Source of the DNA: B1 sp964355075
GTDB taxonomy: Bacteria > Bacteroidota > Bacteroidia > UKL13-3
Assembly (NCBI GenBank): GCA_964355075.1
Contig: CAYHCF010000018.1
Coordinates: forward strand, 3,100 to 67,099
Length of the DNA: 64,000 nucleotides
Reading direction: 5' to 3'
Below the pieces are notes generated by a model, which saw only the letters and a list, made by a program, of their open reading frames with translations, searched no databases and was not told the origin of the DNA. Made by a program: the position numbers and the translations under genes. Positions 17,841 through 26,153 of this stretch are shown piece after piece (positions within the stretch are counted from its first letter, which is position 1; every line of letters starts with the position of its first letter).

Positions 17841-18575
17841 ATGACCCCATCACTCATTCTATTTTATTTTTTGCTCATAGCCATCGCCTTTCTATATTCT
17901 TCGGTAGGCCATGGAGGTGCAAGTGGGTATCTGGCGCTGATGACATTGTTTTCATTCGCTCCTGAAACCATGCGTCCAACGGCATTATTGTTGAATATAT
18001 TTGTATCATTTATTGCTTTTGTTCAATATTACAGAGGTGGGTTTTTTAAATGGAATTTGTTTTGGCCATTCGCCATTGCATCTGTTCCTGCGGCATTTAT
18101 CGGTGGAATGATTACGGTTGATGCCGGCTTATATAAAAAAATTCTCGCGGTTTTCTTGCTTTTTTCAGTTGTGAAACTTGTAGGAGTGAAATTATTTACT
18201 CAGGAATTTGTTTTCAGACATAATCTTTTTATTGATCTGCTAATAGGTGCAGTTATTGGATTATTTTCCGGTATGATAGGAATTGGAGGGGGAATTATTT
18301 TAAGTCCTTTGATTTTGTTATTGCATTGGGCGGATATGAAAAAAACGGCTGCTGTTTCAGCATTATTTATTTTTGCGAATTCGCTTGCAGGACTTGCCGG
18401 TCTTTTTGCAAAAGGGTTTGAATACACTAGCGAAATGGGATTGATGATTCTACTTGCATTAATAGGTGGAATAGCAGGTTCGTATTTAGGTGCAAAGAAA
18501 TTTGAAAGTGCTTTGTTGAATAAGTTTTTAGCAATGGTACTGTTGATTGCTGTTGTAAAATTATGGGTAAGCTGA
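17841..18575 (+). CDS. TauE/SafE family anion exporter
   Basis: A 244-residue integral inner-membrane protein of the TauE/SafE (TSUP) family, members of which move sulfite, sulfonates or other sulfur anions. It has about eight hydrophobic helices and both family signatures: SSVGHGGASGYLA near residue 18 and MIGIGGGIILSPLILL in the middle. It is embedded in the cofactor operon between moeA and moaD. That placement suggests a role in anion movement linked to the cofactor or to the enzyme's reaction, for example molybdate, sulfur for the dithiolene, or a product such as sulfite. The substrate is not determined. Confidence 0.85.
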   Translation: MTPSLILFYFLLIAIAFLYSSVGHGGASGYLALMTLFSFAPETMRPTALLLNIFVSFIAFVQYYRGGFFKWNLFWPFAIASVPAAFIGGMITVDAGLYKKILAVFLLFSVVKLVGVKLFTQEFVFRHNLFIDLLIGAVIGLFSGMIGIGGGIILSPLILLLHWADMKKTAAVSALFIFANSLAGLAGLFAKGFEYTSEMGLMILLALIGGIAGSYLGAKKFESALLNKFLAMVLLIAVVKLWVS

Positions 18576-18603
18576 TAAAATCAGAAAAAGTTAAAACAAA
18601 AAA

Positions 18604-18837
18604 ATGAAAATTAATATACGCCTGTTCGGGCAACTTACCGACATCACCAAACAATCGGAATTAGAAATTCCGGATGTAAAAAACACGGATGAGTTAAATC
18701 AAAAACTGGTCGAAATGTTTCCGAAATTAGCTGCGTTTACCTATACCATGGCAATTAATAAAATGATTATTCGTGGAAATACGATACTGAATAATGAGGA
18801 TACAGTAGCTTTGTTGCCACCTTTTTCGGGAGGGTAA
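18604..18837 (+). CDS. moaD: molybdopterin synthase sulfur carrier MoaD
   Basis: Small ubiquitin-fold subunit of molybdopterin synthase that carries sulfur as a C-terminal thiocarboxylate. The 77-residue protein has the ubiquitin-like pattern and ends in the required Gly-Gly (LLPPFSGG). It lies directly before moeB, the enzyme that adenylates this C-terminus, and one gene before moaE, the large subunit it pairs with. ATG start. Confidence 0.92.
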   Translation: MKINIRLFGQLTDITKQSELEIPDVKNTDELNQKLVEMFPKLAAFTYTMAINKMIIRGNTILNNEDTVALLPPFSGG

Positions 18838-18859
18838 ATTTAATAATTACCAAATCAAA

Positions 18860-19969
18860 ATGAGTTCATTCGATAGATATAAGCGACAAATTCAACTTAG
18901 CGAATTTGGGCTGGCATCACAGGAGAAGTTGCTAAAAGCAAGAGTGCTTGTGATTGGGGCCGGAGGCTTGGGTTGCCCTGCACTTCAGTATCTTGTTGCA
19001 GCAGGAGTAGGTAATATTGGGATCATTGATTATGATGTGGTGGATATTTCAAATCTACAGCGACAAGTTCTTTATACGGTGGATGATGTTGGAAAATCAA
19101 AAGCTGAAACAGCAGCAACAAAATTGAATGAATTAAATCCGGAGATTGATATTCGGACTTATAACTTACAACTTAGCAATAAGAATGCGCTTGAACTCAT
19201 TTCAGGATATGATCTCGTAGTGGATGGGTCTGATAATTTTGCTACCCGCTATCTGGTAAACGATGCCTGTGTGATTTTAGACAAGCCATTGGTGTATGGA
19301 GCCGTTTTGCGATTTGAAGGTCAGGTGGGGGTATTTAATCTGGCAGATAAAGAGTCAAAGAAAAAAACAAATTACAGGGATCTGTTTCCTGAACCGCCTG
19401 ATCCTTTAACGATCTTATCCTGCAATGAAGCAGGCGTACTGGGTGTATTACCCGGCATTATCGGCACCATGCAGGCTACCGAGGCTATAAAAATTATTAC
19501 AGGTATTGGAATCCCCCTTTGTAATAAAATTATTTCATATAATGCTTTACATAATTCATTTTACGATTTTGAGGTTATTCCCTATGTAAAAAGTGGAATG
19601 GAATATCCGAAAAGTGAATCCGAATTTTTAAATTTTAATTACGAATGGTTTTGTAATTCCCATACAAACCTTCACGAAATCTCTGCAGAAGAATTTGATT
19701 TCCTTAGAAAAAACGAAAAAATTGCAATTATTGATGTTCGTGAAAAAGGGGAATTGCCCGAAGTGGATGAATTCTCATTTACACTCATTCCCCTGAGCGA
19801 ATTTGAAAGTTTAGTTTCAACAATTTCCACAGATAAAAAAATTGTAATTTTTTGCAAATCGGGTAAACGCAGTTTAAAAGCAGTAAAGATATTAAGCGAA
19901 ACCTATCCTGATTCAAAAGTTTATAGTTTATCAGGTGGCATAGAAGCCTGGAAAAGGAATAATAGTTAA
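18860..19969 (+). CDS. moeB: MoeB/ThiF-type adenylyltransferase with C-terminal rhodanese domain
   Basis: Activates the MoaD C-terminus by adenylation and, through its rhodanese domain, can also deliver sulfur. Residues 1-245 form the E1-like domain with the nucleotide loop GAGGLGCPAL, LQRQVLY and DGSDNFATRYL. Residues from about 275 form a rhodanese-homology domain with the active-site loop FCKSGKRS, catalytic C332. The zinc-binding CxxC that bacterial MoeB usually carries before LFPEPP is replaced by TNYRD, while the later LSCNEAGVLG Cys remains; this form is common in the phylum. It sits between moaD and moaE in the operon. Confidence 0.92.
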   Translation: MSSFDRYKRQIQLSEFGLASQEKLLKARVLVIGAGGLGCPALQYLVAAGVGNIGIIDYDVVDISNLQRQVLYTVDDVGKSKAETAATKLNELNPEIDIRTYNLQLSNKNALELISGYDLVVDGSDNFATRYLVNDACVILDKPLVYGAVLRFEGQVGVFNLADKESKKKTNYRDLFPEPPDPLTILSCNEAGVLGVLPGIIGTMQATEAIKIITGIGIPLCNKIISYNALHNSFYDFEVIPYVKSGMEYPKSESEFLNFNYEWFCNSHTNLHEISAEEFDFLRKNEKIAIIDVREKGELPEVDEFSFTLIPLSEFESLVSTISTDKKIVIFCKSGKRSLKAVKILSETYPDSKVYSLSGGIEAWKRNNS

Positions 19970-19981
19970 ATATATACATAA

Positions 19982-20425
19982 ATGGCAGAGAAAAAAAAAC
20001 ATAATGTATTTGTAAAAGGAGCCATAACTCCTGATTTTATTGCCGATAGCATTGCCAGACACAGCAGAAAAACAACTATTGGCGGGCATGATATCTTTCT
20101 AGGACAAGTGCGAAGTGATATAATGGAGGATAAAACAGTAGTTGCCATTGATTATTCGGCTTATCAGGAAATGGCAGAAGAAAAACTTTTGGAAATTCGT
20201 GAAGCTGCTTTCGCAAAATATAATTTAGTGTGCATGCATATTTATCACAGCCTCGGACTTGTAAATGCGGGTGAAATCTGTTTATTTGTTTTTGTATCCT
20301 CAAAACACCGAAAGGATGCCTTTGATGCTTGTCGGGATATTGTGGAACAAATAAAAGCGATGACACCCATTTGGGGGAAAGAAATTTTTGCTGATGAATC
20401 TCATACCTGGAAAAAAAATAGTTAG
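19982..20425 (+). CDS. moaE: molybdopterin synthase catalytic subunit MoaE
   Basis: Large subunit of molybdopterin synthase, which transfers two sulfurs from MoaD to precursor Z to make molybdopterin. The 147-residue protein has the family segments GGHDIFLGQVR, IDYSAYQEMAEEKL, HSLGLVNAGEICLFVFV and the catalytic-site lysine stretch MTPIWGKEIF. It lies 12 bases after moeB. ATG start. Confidence 0.94.
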   Translation: MAEKKKHNVFVKGAITPDFIADSIARHSRKTTIGGHDIFLGQVRSDIMEDKTVVAIDYSAYQEMAEEKLLEIREAAFAKYNLVCMHIYHSLGLVNAGEICLFVFVSSKHRKDAFDACRDIVEQIKAMTPIWGKEIFADESHTWKKNS

Positions 20426-20491
20426 TAAAACTTGGTAACCAAAATAATTACAATCTCTTATTTTCAAATATACCCGCAACCAAATTAAATA

Positions 20492-21403
20492 ATGATAGAT
20501 ATTACATACAAATCAAGCACACATCGCCTCGCAATAGCGCAAGCGATTGTATTAGTAAGCAAAAAAGAAACGGTTGACGCAATTGTAAACAAAACGGTTC
20601 CCAAAGGAGATGTTTTTGAAATGGCAAAAACGGCCGGACTGTTTGCTGTGAAACGCACCAGCGATGTAATTCCTGACTGCCATCCCATGCCGATTGAGTT
20701 TACCGCCGTACGATATGAAATCAATGGATTGGAAATTACAGTTGAAATAGAGGTTCATACCATCTACAAAACGGGAGTGGAAGTGGAAGCCATGCATGGG
20801 GCCGCTGTTATTGCGCTTACCCTGTATGATATGCTCAAACCTATTGACAAAGGAATTGAAATTCGATCCATCAAATTATTGGAGAAGAAAGGGGGCAAGT
20901 CCGACTTCACTGATAAATTCCGTACCGATTTAAAAGCCGCAGTTATTGTTTGTTCCGATAGTATTTCTGCCGGCAAAAAAAAGGATAAAGCAGGTAAGGC
21001 TATTATCAAAAAGTTGGAATCTTGTAAAGTATCGATTTCTGATTATGTTATTATTCCGGATGATACATTGGGAATACAAGAAAAAGTATTGGCCTTATAT
21101 GCAGCAAAAAACGATATGATAATTTTAACCGGAGGCACAGGTCTATCTCCAAGAGATAATTCTCCTGAAGCAATCAAACCCCTCTTAGACAGGGAAGTAC
21201 CCGGCATCATGGAAGCTGCGCGTAATTATGGGCAAGACCGCACTCCATTCTCTATGCTATCAAGGGGTATAGCCGGGATGAAAGGCAATACACTAATTAT
21301 GACCTTGCCGGGTTCTACCAAGGGTGCACAGGAGTCTATGGATGCGCTTTTCCCTGCTATTTTACATATATTTCGGGTAATTGAAGGTGCGCAGCATTCG
21401 TAA
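20492..21403 (+). CDS. moaCB: bifunctional MoaC-MoaB molybdenum cofactor synthesis protein
   Basis: Two cofactor enzymes in one 303-residue chain. Residues 1-135 are MoaC, cyclic pyranopterin monophosphate synthase, with DCHPMPIEF and VEAMHGAAVIALTLYDM; it finishes what MoaA begins. Residues from about 150 are MoaB/MogA-like, the molybdopterin adenylyltransferase, with VIVCSDSISAG, the TGGTGLSPRDNSPEA motif and LPGSTKGAQE. The linker is short and lysine-rich. This fusion is known from the Bacteroidota. It closes the cofactor operon, so tatA to moaCB supplies moaA, moaC, moaD, moaE, moaB, moeA and moeB functions together. ATG start. Confidence 0.94.
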   Translation: MIDITYKSSTHRLAIAQAIVLVSKKETVDAIVNKTVPKGDVFEMAKTAGLFAVKRTSDVIPDCHPMPIEFTAVRYEINGLEITVEIEVHTIYKTGVEVEAMHGAAVIALTLYDMLKPIDKGIEIRSIKLLEKKGGKSDFTDKFRTDLKAAVIVCSDSISAGKKKDKAGKAIIKKLESCKVSISDYVIIPDDTLGIQEKVLALYAAKNDMIILTGGTGLSPRDNSPEAIKPLLDREVPGIMEAARNYGQDRTPFSMLSRGIAGMKGNTLIMTLPGSTKGAQESMDALFPAILHIFRVIEGAQHS

Positions 21404-21457
21404 GAAAATGCGTATATAATTAACAATTCATTAACAAAAGAACCTAATCAATTATAC

Positions 21458-21465
21458 TAACTTTG
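21458..21465 (+). promoter_or_regulatory. Bacteroidota -7 promoter box
   Basis: TAACTTTG matches TAnnTTTG and lies 23 bases before the ATG at 21489, after the cofactor operon ends. It suggests the Cys-tailed protein and the ABC transporter have their own promoter. No TTG lies at the ideal 19-base spacing. Confidence 0.45.
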
Positions 21466-21488
21466 ATGCCTAAACAAAAAAATGAGAA

Positions 21489-22232
21489 ATGAAAAAATTA
21501 ATTCTAATAGGCATCGCTTTTCTTTTTTTCGTGAATTTAGCATTCGCGACTGTAAAAACGGATATTGAGAAAGCCAACAAAGCGGGTAACTGTGTTTTTC
21601 TTGTGGTAACAGAAGCAGGTAATCCGGATAATGCAGCTGCAATTAATCTATGTAAAGAGGCGCAGAAACTTACGCCAAAATCTTGCGTCATTGAATTAAA
21701 CAGAAGTGAGAAAACCAATGAAAGTTTGGTTACAAAATATCGCCTTGCAGGGGCAAACCTACCTTTGGTGCTGGTCATCGCCTCTAATGGGGTTGAGTCG
21801 GGGGGGATACCCTATTCAAAGCAAACCACCGTCGAAAATATTATTGCCTTAATTCCTTCACCCAAAAAGGCAGATGTATTGAAAATTGTCAATGAAGGTA
21901 AACCGGTATTCTTAGTAGTAAGCAAAAAATCTATAGAGAAAAAGGAAGTTCTTAAAAACTGCAAAGCCGCATGTAAAGAAATAAGCAAGGGGGCAAAAAT
22001 AGTGGAAGTTGATTTTGATGACGTTGCTGAAAAAGTATTTTTAAATTCTATTAAAATAACTGGATTGGGAAGTGAACCTCAAACCTATGTAATAAATACG
22101 AAAGGCCAGATTGAAGGTTCTTTTACAGGGATAACCGATTCAAACACTTTGGTTGAAATGGCTACAAGAAAAGCAGGAGGCGGATGTTGCCCTCCGGGAA
22201 GCAAGAAAACGTGCCCACCCACAAAGAAATAA
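21489..22232 (+). CDS. secreted double thioredoxin-like protein with Cys/Pro-rich tail
   Basis: A 247-residue protein I cannot assign. A clean signal peptide (1-20, ending near LAFA) sends it to the periplasm or surface. The body looks like two copies of one thioredoxin-fold-like unit: each starts with a strand of the type VFLVV (about residues 34 and 137) and has a later strand before a possible cis-Pro. Neither copy has a CxxC active site. The C-terminus is GGGCCPPG followed by a KTCPPTKK end, a likely metal- or thiol-binding tail, and the second unit has a further Cys pair spaced like CKAAC. It is the first gene of a unit with an FtsX-type permease (27-base gap) and ATPase. Confidence 0.6.
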   Translation: MKKLILIGIAFLFFVNLAFATVKTDIEKANKAGNCVFLVVTEAGNPDNAAAINLCKEAQKLTPKSCVIELNRSEKTNESLVTKYRLAGANLPLVLVIASNGVESGGIPYSKQTTVENIIALIPSPKKADVLKIVNEGKPVFLVVSKKSIEKKEVLKNCKAACKEISKGAKIVEVDFDDVAEKVFLNSIKITGLGSEPQTYVINTKGQIEGSFTGITDSNTLVEMATRKAGGGCCPPGSKKTCPPTKK

Positions 22233-22259
22233 TCCGTCAAAATCTGCAATTAATTTACA

Positions 22260-23480
22260 ATGAACTTATTCAATATTGTCTGGCATGAGCTATGGTATCG
22301 AAAGGCAAGGCTGGTTTCAGGGTTGATGGCGATTATTTTGGGTATTTCAGTCATTGTGGCTATTCGCTCGGTTACCACCTTTTCAGAAAGAGCGGTGGCA
22401 ATTAAGTTAGATAATCTGGGTGCAAATATTCTTGTGTTACCTCAAGGTGCAAGTGTTGACGATTATTATACCGCAGATATTGATGCACCTACATTTCCCG
22501 AAAATTATGTTGAACGGATTGTAACATCCAATTTATCGGGAGTAGATAATCTTTCTCCAAAATTGTGCAGACGTATCAGAATAGGAAATGAAAGCTATGT
22601 GCTTACCGGAATACTTCCAGCGATGGAAATTGCCTCAAAACCGCTTTGGCAAACTTCCGGTCTTATGGGGGCAGAATTAGCGGCAAGTTGTGCACCATCT
22701 AATTCTGAAAATCAAACCTTGGGATTGAAAGATGAACGCCTTTCAAGAAAAATCATTGACTCTCTTAATGTGCTTGATTGTTATGTGGGCTTTGTTGCTG
22801 CAAAAAAGTTGTTGCTTGTTGAAGGCGGAAAACTTTCTATCGAGAAGAAAGAATTTAAGGTTATTAAAATTCTCCCTGAAACAGGAACGCTGGATGATGG
22901 AAGAATATTTGCACATTTACATACTGTTCAAAAGCTACTCGGTATCGAAAGCCAAATCAATGTAATAGAAATCATGGGTTGTTGTAATGCAATTTCTGAC
23001 GGATTGCTTAGTAAAATGCGTAATATTTTGCCGGATACCCGAATTACCACCATTGGTCAGATTGTTTCCACCCAGATAGAAACCAATAAAATGATGAATA
23101 AAATTTCGCTTATTTTTTTGATCATCATTTTGCTTGTTGGGGGCATATCTATCGGAAACTATATGGCAGCAAATGTGAATGAACGAAAAAGGGAAATTGG
23201 CACCTATCGGATGATTGGATTTTCCCGTGCAAAAATTTATTCAATGCTATTGTTAAAAGCAACAATTCTTGGTTTTTTTGGTGGAATATTTGGCTACCTC
23301 ATTGGAACATTAGCCGGCGTTATCTTAGGGCCACAATTAGCCGGAATTGAGGTTCAACCCATTTTTGTTTTGCTGCCATTTTCTGTGTTTTTAGCAATAC
23401 TCATTTCCGTTTTAGGATCGTTGTTGCCCGCCTATTTGGCTTCAAGGATTGAACCCTATTCAATCATGCAGGAGGAATAA
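22260..23480 (+). CDS. FtsX/MacB-like ABC transporter permease
   Basis: A 406-residue permease with one N-terminal membrane helix (about 19-38), a large periplasmic domain and three C-terminal helices, the arrangement of LolC/MacB/FtsX permeases. These work by mechanotransmission on periplasmic or lipid-anchored substrates rather than by classic import. The C-terminal region has the family signature NERKREIGTYRMIGFSRAKI. The periplasmic domain contains an unusual EIMGCCN Cys pair and other Cys (about 147, 180), which recalls the Cys-tailed protein encoded just upstream. The ATPase starts 5 bases after the stop. ATG start. Confidence 0.82.
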   Translation: MNLFNIVWHELWYRKARLVSGLMAIILGISVIVAIRSVTTFSERAVAIKLDNLGANILVLPQGASVDDYYTADIDAPTFPENYVERIVTSNLSGVDNLSPKLCRRIRIGNESYVLTGILPAMEIASKPLWQTSGLMGAELAASCAPSNSENQTLGLKDERLSRKIIDSLNVLDCYVGFVAAKKLLLVEGGKLSIEKKEFKVIKILPETGTLDDGRIFAHLHTVQKLLGIESQINVIEIMGCCNAISDGLLSKMRNILPDTRITTIGQIVSTQIETNKMMNKISLIFLIIILLVGGISIGNYMAANVNERKREIGTYRMIGFSRAKIYSMLLLKATILGFFGGIFGYLIGTLAGVILGPQLAGIEVQPIFVLLPFSVFLAILISVLGSLLPAYLASRIEPYSIMQEE

Positions 23481-23485
23481 AAAGA

Positions 23486-24160
23486 ATGCTGCAAGTTAAA
23501 AATCTTACGAAACAATATTGTCACCGCAATGGAACGGTGATAAACGCATTATCAGATGTTTCGGTATCAATTGTTAAAGGGGAGTTTGTTATCATTACAG
23601 GGCCTTCGGGTTCAGGAAAATCTACTTTGCTTTTTATGCTAGGCGGATTATTGCGTCCATCCTCAGGCAGTATTTTTTTTAATAACCAACCCCTTCATTC
23701 GGCAGGAGACCATTCATTATCCGAATTTAGGAAAAACCATATTGGGTTTGTGATGCAAAATTTTTCGCTTGTTCCTTATCTCACAGCCGAAGAAAATGTG
23801 ATGGTTGCTATTTCACTTGTGCAAAAAAACAAAAACAAACAAAAGGAATTAGCCCGCGATCTCTTAACTTTAGTTGGGCTTTCCAACAGAATGCAACACT
23901 ACCCGAAAGAATTATCATCTGGCCAGCAGCAGCGGGTGGCAATTGCCAGGGCATTGGCAAATAACCCTTCTATTATTTTAGCTGATGAACCCACAGGAAA
24001 TCTAGATCCATCACTTGCCTCAGAAATTCTATTTCTTTTAAAAGACTTGAACACAAAAAGTGGAATTACCATTGTTATGGTAACGCATAGTCCTGAAGCG
24101 GCTCAATATGGAAACAAGAAAATAGTTCTGAATGAGGGATCTATTTGTGAAGATAAGTAG
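23486..24160 (+). CDS. LolD/MacB-type ABC transporter ATP-binding protein
   Basis: A 224-residue ATPase partner of the permease upstream. It has the Walker A motif GPSGSGKST near residue 38, the Q-loop FVMQNFSLVPYLTAEENV, the signature LSSGQQQRVAIARAL, Walker B IILADEPTGNLD and the switch His in MVTHSPEAA. The LolD/MacB/FtsE subfamily is recognisable from the LxEFRxxHIGFVMQ region. The last 20 bases overlap the convergent SulP gene. Its substrate is unknown. Confidence 0.88.
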   Translation: MLQVKNLTKQYCHRNGTVINALSDVSVSIVKGEFVIITGPSGSGKSTLLFMLGGLLRPSSGSIFFNNQPLHSAGDHSLSEFRKNHIGFVMQNFSLVPYLTAEENVMVAISLVQKNKNKQKELARDLLTLVGLSNRMQHYPKELSSGQQQRVAIARALANNPSIILADEPTGNLDPSLASEILFLLKDLNTKSGITIVMVTHSPEAAQYGNKKIVLNEGSICEDK

Positions 24161-25811
24161 TTGCTTTCTTCTTTTTCTTTTGTGTTGAATGAGGATGATT
24201 CGAAACTGCCACATGGTCATCGAGACCTTTGATAATGAACTCACCTCCTCCTCTTCTGTATTTTTCACTCAATTCATGCAAATGCTCGAATACCGATTGA
24301 TCTACTAAGTGGGATTCTGTGAAATCCAGCGTGATTTTTTTACCCCTTGGCAAAGAGTCTAATTGTTTTTTGAGGCCTATATAATTGCTAAAAATTGCTG
24401 AATGTTCAACGTCAACCAGGTAATGGCCATCTTCTTCCTTATTGATTGTGATGAAGGGTTTAAATAAATTTTTTAAGGGTACCCCATTCACTGTATGTAT
24501 GATAAGTTTTAGGGCAATACTTAAGGCAATTCCAATGAGCAAATCGGTTGCCAATGTGAAAATAATGGTCGCAATAAAAATAATTAATTGTTCTTTTCCT
24601 GCCCAGTAGGTTTCCAGAAGGTATTTAGGTGCTGCCAGTCTGATACCCGTAACCATTAGCATGGCTGCCAGAGCAGACAATGGAATTAGCTGGATAATAT
24701 CCCGCAAAAAAACCACAAAGAATAAAAGAAAGGCTCCATGAAAAAAGTTTGCCCATCGGGTCTTTGCACCATTGGATACATTTGCCGAGCTTCTAACCAC
24801 TTCAGCAATAATAGGCAAACCCCCAAAGAATCCGGAAACCATATTACCTGAACCTTTTGCAAATAGTTCCCGGTTAAAATTGGAATGACGTTTATAAGGA
24901 TCTAATTTATCAATAGCGGATGCAGTAAGTAAAGATTCCAGACTGGCTACTAAAGAAAAGGTGATGATCATTTGGATTCCAAAACCGGTAAACAAATAAT
25001 CGAAACGGGGCAGCACAATTCCTTCCAGCAAATTGGATGGAAGATTCACCAAAAATTCAGGACCTATGGAGTATTCGTACGTATTCAGGAACAAATAATT
25101 ATGCGTATTTTCTAAATCAAAATAATGACCCAGTGGAATTGCCACCAAAATAACAAGGATAGGTGCAGGAATCATTTTAACATACTTGTTTTTTATCATT
25201 GGCAGACCCACTAAAATAACAATACTGATCAGACCAATTGCCGCCACATATGGATTCATATTCATGATGCTATGCGGTATTTCAGCAATAATTTCTAACA
25301 TTTCTTTGCCTTCAGGTTTAACCCCAATGGCTGTATGGAATTGTTTGGCAAAAATCATGATGCCGATGGCTGCCAGCATTCCATGAACAACCGACGATGG
25401 GAAAAAATTACTTGTTATTCCTGCTTTTACAAAGCCAAAGAGTATTTGCAAAAATCCGCATCCGATTACTACAGCAAGTGTACACTGAAAAGCAAATTGT
25501 TCAATCTGATTAAAAGTCATGCCCGCAGGAGCCATTTTTTTAAAACCCTCCATGCTCATTAATACAATTACAGCTAATCCTGCTGCAGGGCCATTTATTG
25601 TTAAATAGGATCCGCTGGTAATGGATACTAATAATCCACCAATAATACCTGCAATAATACCTGCCATAGGTGGAACACCGGAAGCTAATGAAATTCCTAA
25701 ACAAAGGGGTAAGGCTATTAATGAAATGATGAAACCGGATAGCAAATCATTTTTCCAGTGTTTTTTTAATCCAGCTAATCCATCTGCCGGTATTGATGAT
25801 AATGGATTCAT
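24141..25811 (-). CDS. SulP family anion transporter with STAS domain
   Basis: A 556-residue inner-membrane transporter of the SulP/SLC26 family, which move sulfate, bicarbonate or other anions with Na+ or H+. The opening LPLCLGISLASGVPPMAG and the TINGPAAGLAVIV segment are typical of the first membrane helices. About 12-14 helices follow, and a cytoplasmic STAS domain occupies about 440-530 (DFTESHLVDQSVFEHL). The C-terminus is lysine-rich. It converges on the ABC operon with a 20-base overlap. Bicarbonate and sulfate are both possible; a role in supplying molybdate or sulfate to the neighbouring island would be guesswork. Confidence 0.88.
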   Translation of the reverse strand: MNPLSSIPADGLAGLKKHWKNDLLSGFIISLIALPLCLGISLASGVPPMAGIIAGIIGGLLVSITSGSYLTINGPAAGLAVIVLMSMEGFKKMAPAGMTFNQIEQFAFQCTLAVVIGCGFLQILFGFVKAGITSNFFPSSVVHGMLAAIGIMIFAKQFHTAIGVKPEGKEMLEIIAEIPHSIMNMNPYVAAIGLISIVILVGLPMIKNKYVKMIPAPILVILVAIPLGHYFDLENTHNYLFLNTYEYSIGPEFLVNLPSNLLEGIVLPRFDYLFTGFGIQMIITFSLVASLESLLTASAIDKLDPYKRHSNFNRELFAKGSGNMVSGFFGGLPIIAEVVRSSANVSNGAKTRWANFFHGAFLLFFVVFLRDIIQLIPLSALAAMLMVTGIRLAAPKYLLETYWAGKEQLIIFIATIIFTLATDLLIGIALSIALKLIIHTVNGVPLKNLFKPFITINKEEDGHYLVDVEHSAIFSNYIGLKKQLDSLPRGKKITLDFTESHLVDQSVFEHLHELSEKYRRGGGEFIIKGLDDHVAVSNHPHSTQKKKKKATTYLHK

Positions 25812-26054
25812 TATTTATTGTGATGTTAAGGTTTTGTTGATTTGTTATATACAAATAAGGGTCTGTCTATTTAGTCAATGATCACCATAAAAACTCGAAA
25901 TCCAATAAATGGAGCTGCCCTGATATTCCCATTAAATTCATCAACAGTATAAAAATTTTAATTTTCATGGATTCTCTCAAAGTATAAGGCGATAAATATA
26001 ATGAAAGCCGCATTTAAAACGAACAGACAATTTTCTAATCCCAATATTTTTCGC

Positions 26055-26062
26055 TATCTTTG
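26055..26062 (+). promoter_or_regulatory. Bacteroidota -7 promoter box of the helicase gene
   Basis: TATCTTTG, an exact match to TAnnTTTG, 91 bases before the helicase ATG. A T-rich stretch (TTTT at 26031-26034) lies 20 bases upstream in place of a TTG. Transcription would begin around 26068, giving a leader of roughly 85 bases. Confidence 0.6.
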
Positions 26063-26099
26063 CAGTTCGACTTCGTTAAAATTGTTGAAGTCGAATGCA
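26061..26099 (+). promoter_or_regulatory. hairpin at the start of the helicase leader
   Basis: TTCGACTTC (26066-26074) pairs perfectly with GAAGTCGAA (26087-26095) around a 12-base loop. Flanking TGCA on each side can extend the stem past a bulged G. A second small stem, AGGGC/GCCCT (26128-26145), lies 8 bases before the start codon and could mask the ribosome site. Confidence 0.5.
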
Positions 26100-26153
26100 G
26101 ATTTGGTAACTTAGATAATAATTTTTTAGGGCCGTTTTCTGCCCTATTTTATT

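Larger units (their letters stand above)
25812..26153. other. intergenic region with structured leader before the helicase gene
   Basis: 342 bases between the divergent SulP and helicase genes. The part near SulP shows nothing definite. The part near the helicase holds a -7 box at 26055-26062 and two hairpins in the deduced leader (26061-26099 and 26128-26145). No coding potential is visible. Confidence 0.5.
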
